The position numbers and the translations under genes were made by a program. This document shows, piece after piece, positions 44,589 to 54,053 of a DNA stretch of 64,000 nucleotides. Within the stretch, counting starts at the first letter, position 1, and each line of letters begins with the position of its first letter. The stretch is taken from contig NZ_JAAQRC020000001.1 in NCBI RefSeq assembly GCF_019216885.1, positions 5,273,501 through 5,337,500 on the forward strand, written 5' to 3'. Under the pieces are notes generated by a model that was not told the DNA's origin, ran no database searches, and saw only the letters and a list, made by a program, of their open reading frames with translations. The DNA comes from Methylobacterium sp. SyP6R (lineage in GTDB: Bacteria > Pseudomonadota > Alphaproteobacteria > Rhizobiales > Beijerinckiaceae).

Positions 44589-45168
44589 AAATACGCGCCA
44601 TATCCGTCCAGGCACCGGCGGAAAACGCATTCTCCACCAACGCCCCGACCCGATCCGCCACCAGCGCCTCGTCGAACAGGATGCGGAAGAGAATCGGCGC
44701 GATGACACGGTCCAGCACCCTGTCGAGATCCGGAAACGCCTCGCCCCGCGCCGCCGCGCGCTCGGCGATGACGGCGATCTGCTGCCGGGCATAGCCGCAG
44801 CAGCGCCGGGGGCCGGCCTCGCCATCGGCGGCGAGCACGTCGCGGATCATCTCGCGGCCGAGCTGCGAGGCCATCTCCTCGGCATATTGCTCGGCCCAGG
44901 CCAGGAGGTCGCCGCGGCCGCTGCCGGTCTCGACCGGCACCATGTCCGGCCGCAGCCGCTCGACCGCCACGTCGGCGAGCAGGTCGTTCAACTCGCCCCA
45001 GCGCCGGTAGATCGTCGAGGGCGTGACGCCGGCCTCCGCGGCGACCAGCGGGATCGTCACCGCGGCGCGGTCCATCCGGGCAAGGAGATCCCGCGTGGCA
45101 CGATGGACCGAGGCTTGGACCCGTGCGCTGCGCCCGCCCGGGCGCGGCCCTCCCTCCCGCTCCGCCAT
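44506..45168 (-). CDS. TetR-family repressor
   Basis: A 220-residue repressor. The N-terminal helix-turn-helix is VTIPLVAAEAGVTPSTIYRR at about residues 35-55. The C-terminal ligand domain is TetR_C-like (DLLAWAEQYAEEMASQLGRE). GGAGGG precedes the ATG at 45168; an earlier in-frame ATG at 45186 is less likely. The last 27 residues (PLPAGGERAADPSSGQQQAQ...) come from repeat family B, so the original C-terminus was replaced or extended when the repeat inserted. It is divergent from an MFS exporter gene, its probable target. Confidence 0.9.
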   Translation of the reverse strand: MAEREGGPRPGGRSARVQASVHRATRDLLARMDRAAVTIPLVAAEAGVTPSTIYRRWGELNDLLADVAVERLRPDMVPVETGSGRGDLLAWAEQYAEEMASQLGREMIRDVLAADGEAGPRRCCGYARQQIAVIAERAAARGEAFPDLDRVLDRVIAPILFRILFDEALVADRVGALVENAFSAGAWTDMARISPLPAGGERAADPSSGQQQAQAQPERG

Positions 45169-45182
45169 CCCACCCTCCAAAC

Positions 45183-45238
45183 GCAAAGAATTTGCTTTTA
45201 GCCCGCCGGAGCGCTAACTCTTAACGCAACGGATTTGC
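45183..45238. promoter_or_regulatory. Two TetR-type operator sites in the divergent promoter
   Basis: Two copies of a 13-base motif, GCAAAGAATTTGC (45183-45195, a perfect palindrome GCAAA-GAA-TTTGC) and GCAACGGATTTGC (45226-45238, imperfect), each followed by TTTA/TTTAG, start 43 bases apart between the TetR and MFS start codons. The placement suits auto- and cross-repression by the TetR protein. The motif length is small for TetR, so the true operator may be wider. Confidence 0.65.
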
Positions 45239-45247
45239 TTTAGGGGC

Positions 45248-46447
45248 ATGACGATGCGCGAAGGTCAAGGATCCCGGCGGGTCGACCCGCTCACGGTCCA
45301 CGCCATGACGCTGGGCGCGTTCTTCGCCGCCGCGGCGGCCCCGACGCCGCTCTACCGGATCTACCAGGAGACCCTGGCGCTCTCGCCGGTCTTCGTCACC
45401 CTGGTCTTCGCGGTCTACGCGGTCGCCCTGCTGAAGGCGCTTCTCGTCGCCGGCTCGCTCTCCGACCATCTCGGGCGCCGCCCGGTGATTGCCGGGGCGC
45501 TCTGGCTCGAGGCGGCAGCGATGGGCCTGTTCCTGCTGGTCGGGAACGGGGCCGGCTGGCTCGTCGTCGCCCGGATCACCCAGGGGCTCGCCACCGGCAT
45601 CGCCGCCGCGTCGTTGGGCGCCGCCCTCGTCGATGTGGATCGCACCCGCGGGCCGATCGTCAACGCCGTGGCGCCGCTCGCCGGCATGGCTGTGGGCGCG
45701 ATCGGCACCAGCGCGCTGATCCAGTATGCGCCGCTGCCGCTGCACCTCGTCTACGGCCTCCTGCTCTGCATCTTCGCCGGGCTGGCGCTGGCGGTGTGGT
45801 CTATCCCTGAGAGCGCCGCGACGCGGCCCGGCGCCCTCGCCTCGCTCAAGCCCCGCATGGCCGTCCCGTCCCGGATCCGGCGGCCCCTGGCGCTGGTGAC
45901 GCCGATCAACCTTGCCAACTGGACGCTCGGCGGCTTCTACCTCTCGCTGGTGCCCTCGGTGGTCGCGGCGGCCACCGGCAGCGGCGCGCCGCTCACCGGC
46001 GGTTCGGTCGTCACCGCCCTGATGGTGGCCGGCGCGGTCTCGGTGCTCCTGCGCCGCACGGCGGCGCCGCAGGCCAACCTGACCTTCGGGGTGCTCACCA
46101 CGGCTCTCGGCGTCGTCGGAGTCGTCGCCGGCATCCATGCGGCGAGCGTGCCGGTGCTGATCCTCGCGACCCTCGTCACCGGAAGCGGCTTCGGCGCCAG
46201 CTTCCTCGGCTGCCTCGGCACGATCATGCCGCTCGCCGAGCCCGACGAGCGCGCCGGGCTGCTCGCCGCCTTCTACGTCCAGAGCTACCTCGCTTTCAGC
46301 CTGCCGGCGGTCGGCGCCGGATTCCTCGCCCGCACCCTCGGCTTTGCCGCCACCGCCGACCTCTACGCGGCGGCGGTCCTGGTGGTGAGCCTGGGCGGGC
46401 TCGCGGTGATGCGGGCCCGGTCGGGGCGGGGCCTGGTGGTGGCATAG
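45248..46447 (+). CDS. MFS transporter
   Basis: A 399-residue major-facilitator transporter with about 12 helices. The family motif A in loop 2-3 is GSLSDHLGRRPVIAG near residue 62. The first helix begins HAMTLGAFFAAAAAPTPLYR. The divergent TetR repressor points to drug or metabolite export. The substrate is unknown. Confidence 0.9.
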   Translation: MTMREGQGSRRVDPLTVHAMTLGAFFAAAAAPTPLYRIYQETLALSPVFVTLVFAVYAVALLKALLVAGSLSDHLGRRPVIAGALWLEAAAMGLFLLVGNGAGWLVVARITQGLATGIAAASLGAALVDVDRTRGPIVNAVAPLAGMAVGAIGTSALIQYAPLPLHLVYGLLLCIFAGLALAVWSIPESAATRPGALASLKPRMAVPSRIRRPLALVTPINLANWTLGGFYLSLVPSVVAAATGSGAPLTGGSVVTALMVAGAVSVLLRRTAAPQANLTFGVLTTALGVVGVVAGIHAASVPVLILATLVTGSGFGASFLGCLGTIMPLAEPDERAGLLAAFYVQSYLAFSLPAVGAGFLARTLGFAATADLYAAAVLVVSLGGLAVMRARSGRGLVVA

Positions 46448-46557
46448 GCATCGTTCGCCGAAGTGGTCACCGGTTCGGCAACAAAAATGATGCCAAAGCC
46501 AGAAGCTCAGCAGAGCTGCGCCATGCAGTTCTGCCGAGCCGCCGAGGGGGAGGGGGT

Positions 46558-48558
46558 TTAAGTCCCCACGCGTCCCCCACCCCTTTTCGTGATCGCCACC
46601 ACGGCCGGGCGCGGCGGCAGGGCGGGGTCGAAATCGGGCCAGCGGGTCGCCGGGTTCTCGAAGGTGGCTGGCTGCGCGGTCGGGTCCTCCTCGTCGGCCT
46701 CGCCGGGATGCTGCACGGCGACGAAGAAGGTGGTGTCGTCGGGGGCGAAGTAGGGGCCGCACATCTCGGCCCCCAGCGGCACCTGGAAGAAGTGCTTGGC
46801 GGTGCCGCGGCGGGCCCCGTCCGTCTCCATCGCCCAGATGCCGTCGGCGCGCCCGGTCTTCGACGGCGAGTTGCCGTCCGTGGCGACCCAGAGGCGGCCC
46901 TCTCCGTCGACGGCGCAATTGTCCGGCATGCCGAACCAGCCGTCCTTCGTCGTCGCCGACGAGAAGGTGGCGCCGATTGCCGCGACCGACGGGTCGCCGC
47001 AGCGCACCAGCACCTCCCAGGCGAAGTCCTTCGCCCCGAAGTCGCCGCCCGCGGGCGACAGCTCGACAATGTGGCCGAAGCGGTTGTCCGGCCGCGGATT
47101 GGCCGCGTCGACCTGGTCGGCCTTGCGGCGGGTGTTGTTGGTCAACATCACATAGACCTTGCCGGTCTTGACGTTGGCCTCGACGTCCTCCGGCCGGTCC
47201 ATCTTGGTGGCGCCGAGCAGATCGGCGGCCCGGCGGGTCTCGATCAGCACGTCGGCCTGGTCGCGAAACCCGTTCTCCGGCGTCAGCGGGCCCTCGCCGA
47301 ACACGATCGGCAGCCAGGTGCCGCGCCCGTCCGCGTCGAAGCGGGCGACCGACAGCGTGCCGTGATCGAGAATGTCGCGGTTGGCCGCCTTGTCGGCCGT
47401 GTTCACCGCGTCCGTCGTGACGAAGCGGTAGACGTAGTCGAAGCGCTCGTCGTCGCCCTGGAACACGACGTAGCGGCCGTCCCTGGCCAAGGCCCCGGCG
47501 GCGCCCTCGTGCTTGAAGCGGCCCATGGCGGTGCGCTTCACCGGCACGCTCGTCGGATCGAACGGATCGATCTCGACCACCCAGCCGAAGCGGTTCGGCT
47601 CGTTGGGCTCCTTGCCCAGGTCGAACCGGTCGTGGAAGCGGGCCCAGCCGTAGAGGTTGCCCGGCATCCCGAGGCGCTTGTGGTTCCTGGCCTCGATCTT
47701 GGCTTCCGCCGAGCCCTCCGGCAGGCGGCCCTGGAAGTAGTAGTTGATGTTCTCCTCGCAGGTCAGCCACGTGCCCCAGGGCGTGACGCCGCCGGCACAG
47801 TTGTTGAGCATGCCCAAGACCGTCTTCCCCTCCGGGTCGGCGCCGGTGCGCAGGCGGGCCGAGCCGGCGGCTGGGCCGGCGAGCCGCATCGGGGTCATGG
47901 CGGTGATGCGGCGGGCGTAGCGGGAGTTCGGCACCACGCGCCAGCGCCCGTCCTCGCGCTTGACCTCGATCACCGAGCCGCCATGGGCCGCCATCTCGAT
48001 GTCGACGAGGTCGCGGTTCATGCCGGCGAACGCCGCCTTGCCGTCCTGCCGGCCGAGGCCGGGGAACATCAGCTCCTCGTTGGTGTATTCGTGGTTGACG
48101 ACGAGGAGGCCGTGGCCGGCGGGATCGCCCGCGCCCGGCAGCGGGAAGAACCCCAGGAAGTCGTTGTTGTAGCCGAATTGCATGCCTTGCGCGGCGGCCG
48201 ACTGCCTGTGCGGGTCGAAGGCCGGCGCGCCGGGCAGGACCGGATCGCCCCAGCGGATCAGCACCTCGGCGTCGTGGCCGTCCGCCACGTGGTGGCGCTC
48301 GTCGGCGCCGGCCGGCAATTCGCGGAACGGGAAGGTCTCGGAGGCTGCCGCCGCGACCGCCCGGGGTGCCAGGGTCGCGGAGATCGCCGAGACGGCGAGA
48401 CTCGCGGCCAAACCTCCCGTCACCCCCCCGCGAAGAATCTCGCGCCGGTCGAAGCGCCGGGCCACGATCGCGCCGAGGGTCGGGTTGGCGCTCGGGTTCG
48501 AGCCGGCATCCTCGGATGCCTCGGCCTGCTGCGATCGGTTCAGCGACGGCTGTGTCAT
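46558..48558 (-). CDS. PhoX-family alkaline phosphatase (DUF839), Tat-exported
   Basis: A 666-residue secreted phosphatase of the PhoX type, a calcium/iron enzyme for phosphate scavenging from phosphoesters. The N-terminus has a Tat signal (RRFDRREILRGGVTGGLAAS) placed about 30 residues in, as is usual for this family. Conserved regions include GLLVVNHEYTNEELMFPG, MLNNCAGGVTPWGTWLTCEE and NRFGHIVELSPAG. The ATG at 48558 is preceded by GAGGATG. It is transcribed alone. Confidence 0.92.
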   Translation of the reverse strand: MTQPSLNRSQQAEASEDAGSNPSANPTLGAIVARRFDRREILRGGVTGGLAASLAVSAISATLAPRAVAAAASETFPFRELPAGADERHHVADGHDAEVLIRWGDPVLPGAPAFDPHRQSAAAQGMQFGYNNDFLGFFPLPGAGDPAGHGLLVVNHEYTNEELMFPGLGRQDGKAAFAGMNRDLVDIEMAAHGGSVIEVKREDGRWRVVPNSRYARRITAMTPMRLAGPAAGSARLRTGADPEGKTVLGMLNNCAGGVTPWGTWLTCEENINYYFQGRLPEGSAEAKIEARNHKRLGMPGNLYGWARFHDRFDLGKEPNEPNRFGWVVEIDPFDPTSVPVKRTAMGRFKHEGAAGALARDGRYVVFQGDDERFDYVYRFVTTDAVNTADKAANRDILDHGTLSVARFDADGRGTWLPIVFGEGPLTPENGFRDQADVLIETRRAADLLGATKMDRPEDVEANVKTGKVYVMLTNNTRRKADQVDAANPRPDNRFGHIVELSPAGGDFGAKDFAWEVLVRCGDPSVAAIGATFSSATTKDGWFGMPDNCAVDGEGRLWVATDGNSPSKTGRADGIWAMETDGARRGTAKHFFQVPLGAEMCGPYFAPDDTTFFVAVQHPGEADEEDPTAQPATFENPATRWPDFDPALPPRPAVVAITKRGGGRVGT

Positions 48559-48659
48559 CGGGCATCCTCGGCGCACATCACGAATCAAACCGGACGCTTA
48601 CCTTAGGGACCATGGCGCCCGGATGACAGTTTTCGGCGGGGCGCCCGCCGTCGGGCTGC

Positions 48660-48727
48660 CAAGTCCTGCGACAGAGCAAGTCCTGCGACAGAGCAAGTCC
48701 TGCGACAGAGCAAGTCCTGCGACAGAA
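48660..48727. repeat. Tandem repeat, four 17-base units
   Basis: CAAGTCCTGCGACAGAG is repeated four times head to tail (the last copy ends gaa). It lies between the PhoX start and the end of a small leftward gene, in a stretch without coding function. No spacers exist, so this is not a CRISPR array. Confidence 0.95.
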
Positions 48728-48749
48728 TCGGTGCTCCCGGGCGCGAGCC

Positions 48750-49073
48750 TCACGGCAGCAGATGCGCGTCCAGCCAGGGAGCTGGGGCCGGGTGCGGCAG
48801 ACGGCGGGCGATCCAGTCGATCACCGCGTCGGGCGTGTCGAAGAGCGGCGCGCGGGCCAGCGCCTCGCCGGGGCCGTAGGTCTCCGCCACGCGCCACTTG
48901 TGGCGCTGCTCCGGCGCGGCGGCGGTGCCGGGCTGCAGGCGGATCAGCAGCGAGACCAACTGATCGCCGAGATAGATCAGGCAGCCATCCTGATCGAGCC
49001 CGTCGCTCTGCACGCGGAGATGGCGCTTCGTCAGCGTGCCGGCCGGTCTCGTCTGGGTGCCTCGCCCGAACAT
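48750..49073 (-). CDS. Conserved hypothetical protein
   Basis: A 107-residue protein (MFGRGTQTRPAGTLTKRH). The sequence looks like a small conserved family with LIYLGDQLVSLLIRLQ and WRVAETYGPGEAL; no signal peptide or membrane segment is visible. I do not recognise a function. The 17-base tandem repeat lies just downstream, between it and the phoX start. Confidence 0.65.
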   Translation of the reverse strand: MFGRGTQTRPAGTLTKRHLRVQSDGLDQDGCLIYLGDQLVSLLIRLQPGTAAAPEQRHKWRVAETYGPGEALARAPLFDTPDAVIDWIARRLPHPAPAPWLDAHLLP

Positions 49074-49450
49074 CGTGCTCCTCTAAATCTTCCCGCTGTG
49101 AGCTGACATGACGGCTTGGGAGATATCGACGCGAATGCCGGCAATTCCCTATACCGAAGAATTGTTCCGCGCGATTCACCATGATCCTGCATTCAAAAGA
49201 TGTGCCGCACCTCGCGCAACCTAAAATTGGTTAAACAACCGTAAATAGTATGGTCTCGATTGATCGTGACATGCTTCGACCGTGCCCTCAAGTGTCCCAG
49301 AGGCTGGGATCGATTGTCGGATCCGGTGTCCACCGCCCCATGGCCCAGTCCGCGATGGCCGGCCTGGACGGGAAGGCGCTCCGGCCGAAAGCTGCTAGAC
49401 AGCCGGCCGGGCACCGGAAGACCGGGCCGGCGGGAGGGAGTGCCGACGCC
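49074..49450. other. Intergenic region
   Basis: About 375 bases divergent between the hypothetical gene and the PLP decarboxylase. The piece 49200-49260 is unusually AT-rich (aaaattggttaaacaaccgtaaatag, shortened) and is a probable promoter zone. No gene is supported. Confidence 0.5.
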
Positions 49451-50866
49451 ATGGACGACGAGACGTTTCGAGCCTGGGCGCGCCGGGCCGCCGACTGGTC
49501 GGTGGATTACCTGTCAGGCGTCGGCGAGCGGCCGGTGCGGGCGCAGGTGGCGCCGGGCGAGATCTTTCGCCAGCTGCCCGAGGCCCCGCCTAAGGCGGGC
49601 GAGCCGATGGAGGCGATCTTTTCCGACCTCGACCGGGTGGTGATGCCGGGCATGACCCATTGGCAGCATCCGCGCTTCTTCGCCTATTTCCCGGCCAATG
49701 CCAGCCCGCCCTCCCTGGTGGCGGAGTTCGTCACCGCGGCGCTCGCCGCGCAATGCATGCTCTGGCAGACCTCGCCGGCGGCGACCGAGCTCGAGACCCG
49801 GGTGATGGACTGGCTGCGCCAGATGATCGGGCTGCCCCAGGACTTTTCCGGCGTGATCCAGGATTCGGCCTCGGGCGCGACGCTCGCCGCCCTCCTCACC
49901 GCCCGGGAGCGGGCGCTGGACTTCACCGGCAACGCGAACGGCCTCGCCGGCGGGCCGGTGTTGCGGGTCTACGCCTCCGAGCAGGTGCATTCCTCGGTCG
50001 ACAAGGCGGTGCGCATCGCCGGCATCGGCGACGCCAACCTGGTGCGGATCCCGGTCTCGGGGGCCCTCCACGGCATGGACCCGGACGCCCTCGACGCGGC
50101 GATCCGAGCCGACCGCGAGGCGGGGCTGAGGCCTGCCGCCATCGTCGCGTGTCTCGGCGGCACCGGCATCGGCGCCTGCGATCCGATCGAGGCGGTCGCC
50201 GCGGTGGCGCGCCGGCATGGGGTGTTTCTCCACGTCGATGCCGCCTGGGCCGGCAGCGCGATGATCTGCCCCGAATTCCGCGACCTGATGCGCGGCGCGG
50301 AGCTTGCCGACAGTCTGGTGTTCAACCCGCACAAGTGGCTGTTCACCCATTTCGACTGCTCGGCCCATTTCGTGCGCGACCCGAAGGCGCTCACCGACAC
50401 GCTGGGCCTTCGCCCCTCCTATCTGCGCACGCTCGGCCGCGACGGCGTCGTCGATTACAACGAGTGGTCGATTCCCCTCGGGCGCCGCTTCCGGGCGCTG
50501 AAGCTGTGGTTCGTGATCCGCTCCTACGGCGTCGAGGCGTTGCAGGACATGATCCGCGCCCATGTCGCCTGGGCGCGGGAGCTGGCGGAGATCATCGACG
50601 CCGATCCCGACTTCGAGCTGACCTCGGCCCCGGTCCTGTCGCTGTTCAGCTTCCGCTACGCGCCCGCCGGTGTCCTCGACCTCGACGCGCTGAACGCCCG
50701 CCTTCTGGAGCGCATCAACGACGACGGCCGCACCTATCTGACCCAGACCCGCCACGCGAACCGCTTCGTCATCCGCTTCCAGGTCGGCCAGACCACGACG
50801 ACGCGGGCGGACGTGATGATGGCGTGGGACGCGGTGCGGGAGATCGCGCGCAGCGGATGCACGTAA
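49451..50866 (+). CDS. PLP-dependent group II decarboxylase (aromatic-amino-acid type)
   Basis: A 471-residue pyridoxal-phosphate enzyme related to aromatic L-amino-acid decarboxylases. Conserved features: HWQHPRFFAYFPANAS near residue 75, VIQDSASGATLAALL near 136, the PLP-binding HVDAAWAGSA near 262 and the Schiff-base Lys295 in NPHKW. The start MDDETFRAWARR at 49451 is chosen; earlier in-frame starts give a poorly conserved tail. The gene ends two bases before the AT-rich island begins, so it marks the left junction. Confidence 0.92.
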   Translation: MDDETFRAWARRAADWSVDYLSGVGERPVRAQVAPGEIFRQLPEAPPKAGEPMEAIFSDLDRVVMPGMTHWQHPRFFAYFPANASPPSLVAEFVTAALAAQCMLWQTSPAATELETRVMDWLRQMIGLPQDFSGVIQDSASGATLAALLTARERALDFTGNANGLAGGPVLRVYASEQVHSSVDKAVRIAGIGDANLVRIPVSGALHGMDPDALDAAIRADREAGLRPAAIVACLGGTGIGACDPIEAVAAVARRHGVFLHVDAAWAGSAMICPEFRDLMRGAELADSLVFNPHKWLFTHFDCSAHFVRDPKALTDTLGLRPSYLRTLGRDGVVDYNEWSIPLGRRFRALKLWFVIRSYGVEALQDMIRAHVAWARELAEIIDADPDFELTSAPVLSLFSFRYAPAGVLDLDALNARLLERINDDGRTYLTQTRHANRFVIRFQVGQTTTTRADVMMAWDAVREIARSGCT

Positions 50867-50955
50867 GCCTTCCAACTTATAACAATTACGTCGGTTCAAA
50901 ATAAATTTCATATTTTTGACTTATTGTTTTTGATTAAATTCATATGCAACAAAAT

Positions 50956-51993
50956 TCAAACGCTGGTTCGGTCATCCAGGCGATATAATTTACATTTGTT
51001 TAAAGGCATTCGCTGCATGTGGACGACGCGATCAGGAACAGTTGCAAGCAGTGGGCACTCCGATTTCAATATGCTGTGTAATGTTGCAGCCGTAGCGAAA
51101 GGTTTTCCGCCTGCACTAATTATAATCGAGTGAATATTGGTCCGGTTTATACGCGAAATAGCTAGATCAATCAGCTTAATCGTTTCATTTAAATTCCATC
51201 TTTTTGTTTTTAATATGCCATCTGGGTCAATATCTAAATTTCTACACAAGCTCTGTAGAGACGCAAAGCTTTTACTATCTCTCACGGCCTCGTCTTCGAT
51301 AATTAAATCGATCCGGGCTGGCTCAAGTTCTCTAATTTTAGCTATTGTTCGCTGAAAATCTAGACCGCATAAAAGTATAATATGTCTTGGTAAATTTGGT
51401 TTATACTTTCCTTCGGAATATGGAACGGCCGAAAAGCAAAAATCGATATCATTAATATCATGATGTAAGGGCCCTGCAGCATAGACATCATGAAGCCAAA
51501 GACCATTATATTGGTAATCAGCTTGCTGATATAAGATATCAATACCAGAGACAGCCCTTGTGCGAACCAACATTCCAACTATTGATGAGAGGGCTATTTT
51601 ACTTATTGCCGTCGCGTCGATTAAAACTCTTCTTCTTTTTCCAGAAAAATTACGAAGATTTTTGTCGAAAAAATGCCGCATCTGCTGGAATTCTTTGGCA
51701 AAAATCATTGTATTTTCTGAATCGGACCAGCGGAAATATTCTTGATTAATTCGATCTGAGTAGACGACCAAGCCATTTTGATTTATATTGTAGCCTAGAT
51801 TAACGCCACATTTGTAAAAATTTAACTGATTGATCCATTCTAACGTATATTCAGAATGAATATATCTAGGTGACAATATACCACAAGCGTAAATGTTATC
51901 ATATGGCGATATATTTTCGATTGTATCTTCATATAAATCGTACCAGCCGATTCTATGTGATGAAAATGCATCTCCACCGTTTATCTTCATCAT
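50956..51993 (-). CDS. Rossmann-like protein of a three-gene ATPase system, unknown function
   Basis: A 345-residue cytoplasmic protein with no signal peptide, third gene of the operon. Alternating strands and helices are visible: RRRVLIDATAISKIALSSIV, GIDILYQQADYQYNG, HIILLCGLDFQRTIAKIREL, RIDLIIEDEAV and then NIHSIIISAGGKPFATAATL, followed by PLLATVPDRVV. The layout (VLIDAT-x... then ILYQQADY ... then GGKPF) recalls Rossmannoid proteins I associate with prokaryotic immune loci, but I could not confirm a named family. It starts with ATGATG; the first ATG overlaps the ATPase stop (ATGA), so translation is coupled. Codons are AT-rich, unlike neighbours. Confidence 0.8.
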   Translation of the reverse strand: MMKINGGDAFSSHRIGWYDLYEDTIENISPYDNIYACGILSPRYIHSEYTLEWINQLNFYKCGVNLGYNINQNGLVVYSDRINQEYFRWSDSENTMIFAKEFQQMRHFFDKNLRNFSGKRRRVLIDATAISKIALSSIVGMLVRTRAVSGIDILYQQADYQYNGLWLHDVYAAGPLHHDINDIDFCFSAVPYSEGKYKPNLPRHIILLCGLDFQRTIAKIRELEPARIDLIIEDEAVRDSKSFASLQSLCRNLDIDPDGILKTKRWNLNETIKLIDLAISRINRTNIHSIIISAGGKPFATAATLHSILKSECPLLATVPDRVVHMQRMPLNKCKLYRLDDRTSV

Positions 51994-54053
51994 ATCAAAT
52001 CCTGCTGGTTCAGATCGGAAGCGCTATTCGCAGATTTTTCTTCCAAGATTTTCAAAATTTTTTCTGCCCAATGGCGGCTATCAAATTGCACACTTTCCGT
52101 TAGAATGATAAAATCAGATAAAGGTACCTGCACACTTCTTTGTGGCCCTCGTGAAGAAAAATTATATATCGGAGCTATTAACCTATGAAGCCTGAATGTT
52201 ACTTCGTTTGTCTCCGATATATTTCCGTGAGATCTAAATTCTCCTTCAATGACACGAATAGATCCTGTATTTTGCCCCCTTGCCAAAGCTTTTCGGATCA
52301 AAGTTATAGTGTTTTCTTCGTCTAGCAACATGTACTCGGAGAAGTCCAGTCGAATCGCCCCGCGTTCCGGCTGAGATAATGCTCGAAATTTATCTTTTGA
52401 CTGCAGCATCCTATTTAACTCAGCTACACCATTTACAATGCGCGCCAATGTACGCCCAATTCGGTCAGTCGCATTGTCCACTTGCTCAAGATAAGTGCGG
52501 CTTGCTTCGCGAAAGCATTTTGTTTGCTTATCGATTGGTATATGTCGTCCGTCTTCTAAATTAAAAAAAGGAATTAGCGACCTTTTCCGATCTCGATAAT
52601 CTTCGGCAACAGAATCATACAAAACAGAAAGTATCCGGAGGAAGTCTCGTATGCAACCATCAGCTAAAAGTATCAACGCATTTTTTCCCGCATAGGGAGT
52701 TTGCCGACTTAACTCGTTAGCGGCGCAGACCAAGGCAGCAATATTTTTTTGTCGAAAATAGTTATCTACACCAGCTGGATTACGTATAGCCAGAAATTGC
52801 TCAAATCGGCCCTTGTCTTCGGCAAATAGTATATTAAAAATATACGTATGATATAAATAATTCATTTTGTTGATTTTATGGGTGTTCCAGCGAGCTCCGC
52901 GCAACCCACTCGATTTATCCGCCAATTTTTGTGCAACATATTCTACGTTTTTCAGTAGCCGCTCTCGAAATGCATTGCTACTCGTATTGTCTACAAGGTC
53001 TGAAAACAGCATACTGATATTTAGATTGCCTAGAAGTTTTGCATAATTAGATCTATGAGGTTCATGGTCATCTGTATCTCTACTGTAAGTTCTTATATCA
53101 TATATTTTTTGACACAGCCGCCAAAAGTTCCTTGGATTATCTCTGTAACTTAAATCAACCAATTCAACATCATGGTGTGTGAGGGGCGAAGAGCTGTCTG
53201 GCGACAGAGATGGATCGTAACCTCCTGTGACGTATGATAAATTCCAAGTTATAGGAGATGTATTTATCTCAATAATGCTGTTAAGTAGACCCTGTTCATT
53301 CTTGCCAAATCTATGCACATCATCAAGAGAGATTTTTATATGCTTGGAAATACCAGTCCCACGAAGTATTGCGCTATCACTAATCATTTGACAGAAATCG
53401 CGATAAAATTTAACGGGGTCAACATATTCCAATAACCGCAGTATACGCTCTGGACGCAATCTGATACTGTTAATTCTCATACTCATACAAATTTTTGAAA
53501 GAATAGACCCGCATTCCAAAATCGTTTTTGCAGACGTTAAGTCGACTTCTTGCGAAAAATGCTGACGCAATAAAAATAAAAATCCTGATACAAAGCCGTT
53601 TTCGTCATATGCATTGTACTGCAAGATGCCAGCAATTCGACATTCGTCTATCGAGTTCAAAACCTTTATAAGGCATGTGAATATTAAATATGATTTGAAC
53701 CATTGACTATGTATACTAATATCACTTGATAATAATAATTTTTGTTCGCTATATATACCATCGAGTTGAAGCGGCAAAAATTCTGTAAACTCAGCGATTA
53801 TATTTATATACACACCTAAGCAATTTTCAGGCCTATCATCCGGATTCAGAAACCAATGATTATGATTGATGCTTGCTAAAGGATCTAGGCAGTTTAAAAG
53901 CGCGGTCTTGCCTGTGCCGCGAAGTCCGCTTATAAGGCATGCTTTAGGCGATGCAACTTTTGATATTTCGGGCGGTATCCATATCCTGTGTGATATCTCA
54001 GTTTCCCATCTGTGCGCTGTAAATGGATTGCTCCTAGGTGGTGTCTTGCTCAT
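51990..54053 (-). CDS. Large P-loop ATPase (AAA+/STAND-like), central gene of the system
   Basis: A 687-residue ATPase. Walker A is GLRGTGKTALL at residues 43-50; the Walker B region is HIKISLDDVHRFG near residue 262, with two aspartates as in ORC/CDC6-like or STAND ATPases, and ITWNLSYVTGGYD may be the sensor-1 strand. The remaining 400 residues are helix-rich without repeats that I recognise, as in sensor or winged-helix parts of STAND proteins. The ATG at 54053 overlaps the phosphoesterase stop (ATGA); an ATG at 54074 is also open. The usual role of such a protein is a nucleotide-driven switch that senses a trigger and controls an effector. Confidence 0.85.
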   Translation of the reverse strand: MSKTPPRSNPFTAHRWETEISHRIWIPPEISKVASPKACLISGLRGTGKTALLNCLDPLASINHNHWFLNPDDRPENCLGVYINIIAEFTEFLPLQLDGIYSEQKLLLSSDISIHSQWFKSYLIFTCLIKVLNSIDECRIAGILQYNAYDENGFVSGFLFLLRQHFSQEVDLTSAKTILECGSILSKICMSMRINSIRLRPERILRLLEYVDPVKFYRDFCQMISDSAILRGTGISKHIKISLDDVHRFGKNEQGLLNSIIEINTSPITWNLSYVTGGYDPSLSPDSSSPLTHHDVELVDLSYRDNPRNFWRLCQKIYDIRTYSRDTDDHEPHRSNYAKLLGNLNISMLFSDLVDNTSSNAFRERLLKNVEYVAQKLADKSSGLRGARWNTHKINKMNYLYHTYIFNILFAEDKGRFEQFLAIRNPAGVDNYFRQKNIAALVCAANELSRQTPYAGKNALILLADGCIRDFLRILSVLYDSVAEDYRDRKRSLIPFFNLEDGRHIPIDKQTKCFREASRTYLEQVDNATDRIGRTLARIVNGVAELNRMLQSKDKFRALSQPERGAIRLDFSEYMLLDEENTITLIRKALARGQNTGSIRVIEGEFRSHGNISETNEVTFRLHRLIAPIYNFSSRGPQRSVQVPLSDFIILTESVQFDSRHWAEKILKILEEKSANSASDLNQQDLI

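Noticed and set aside
45221..48565. 1114-codon open frame on the minus strand
   Set aside because: It is the shadow of the MFS and PhoX genes; its composition is low-complexity Arg/Gly/Asp.
48660..48727. CRISPR array
   Set aside because: Units are adjacent with no spacers, and no cas genes are in the window.
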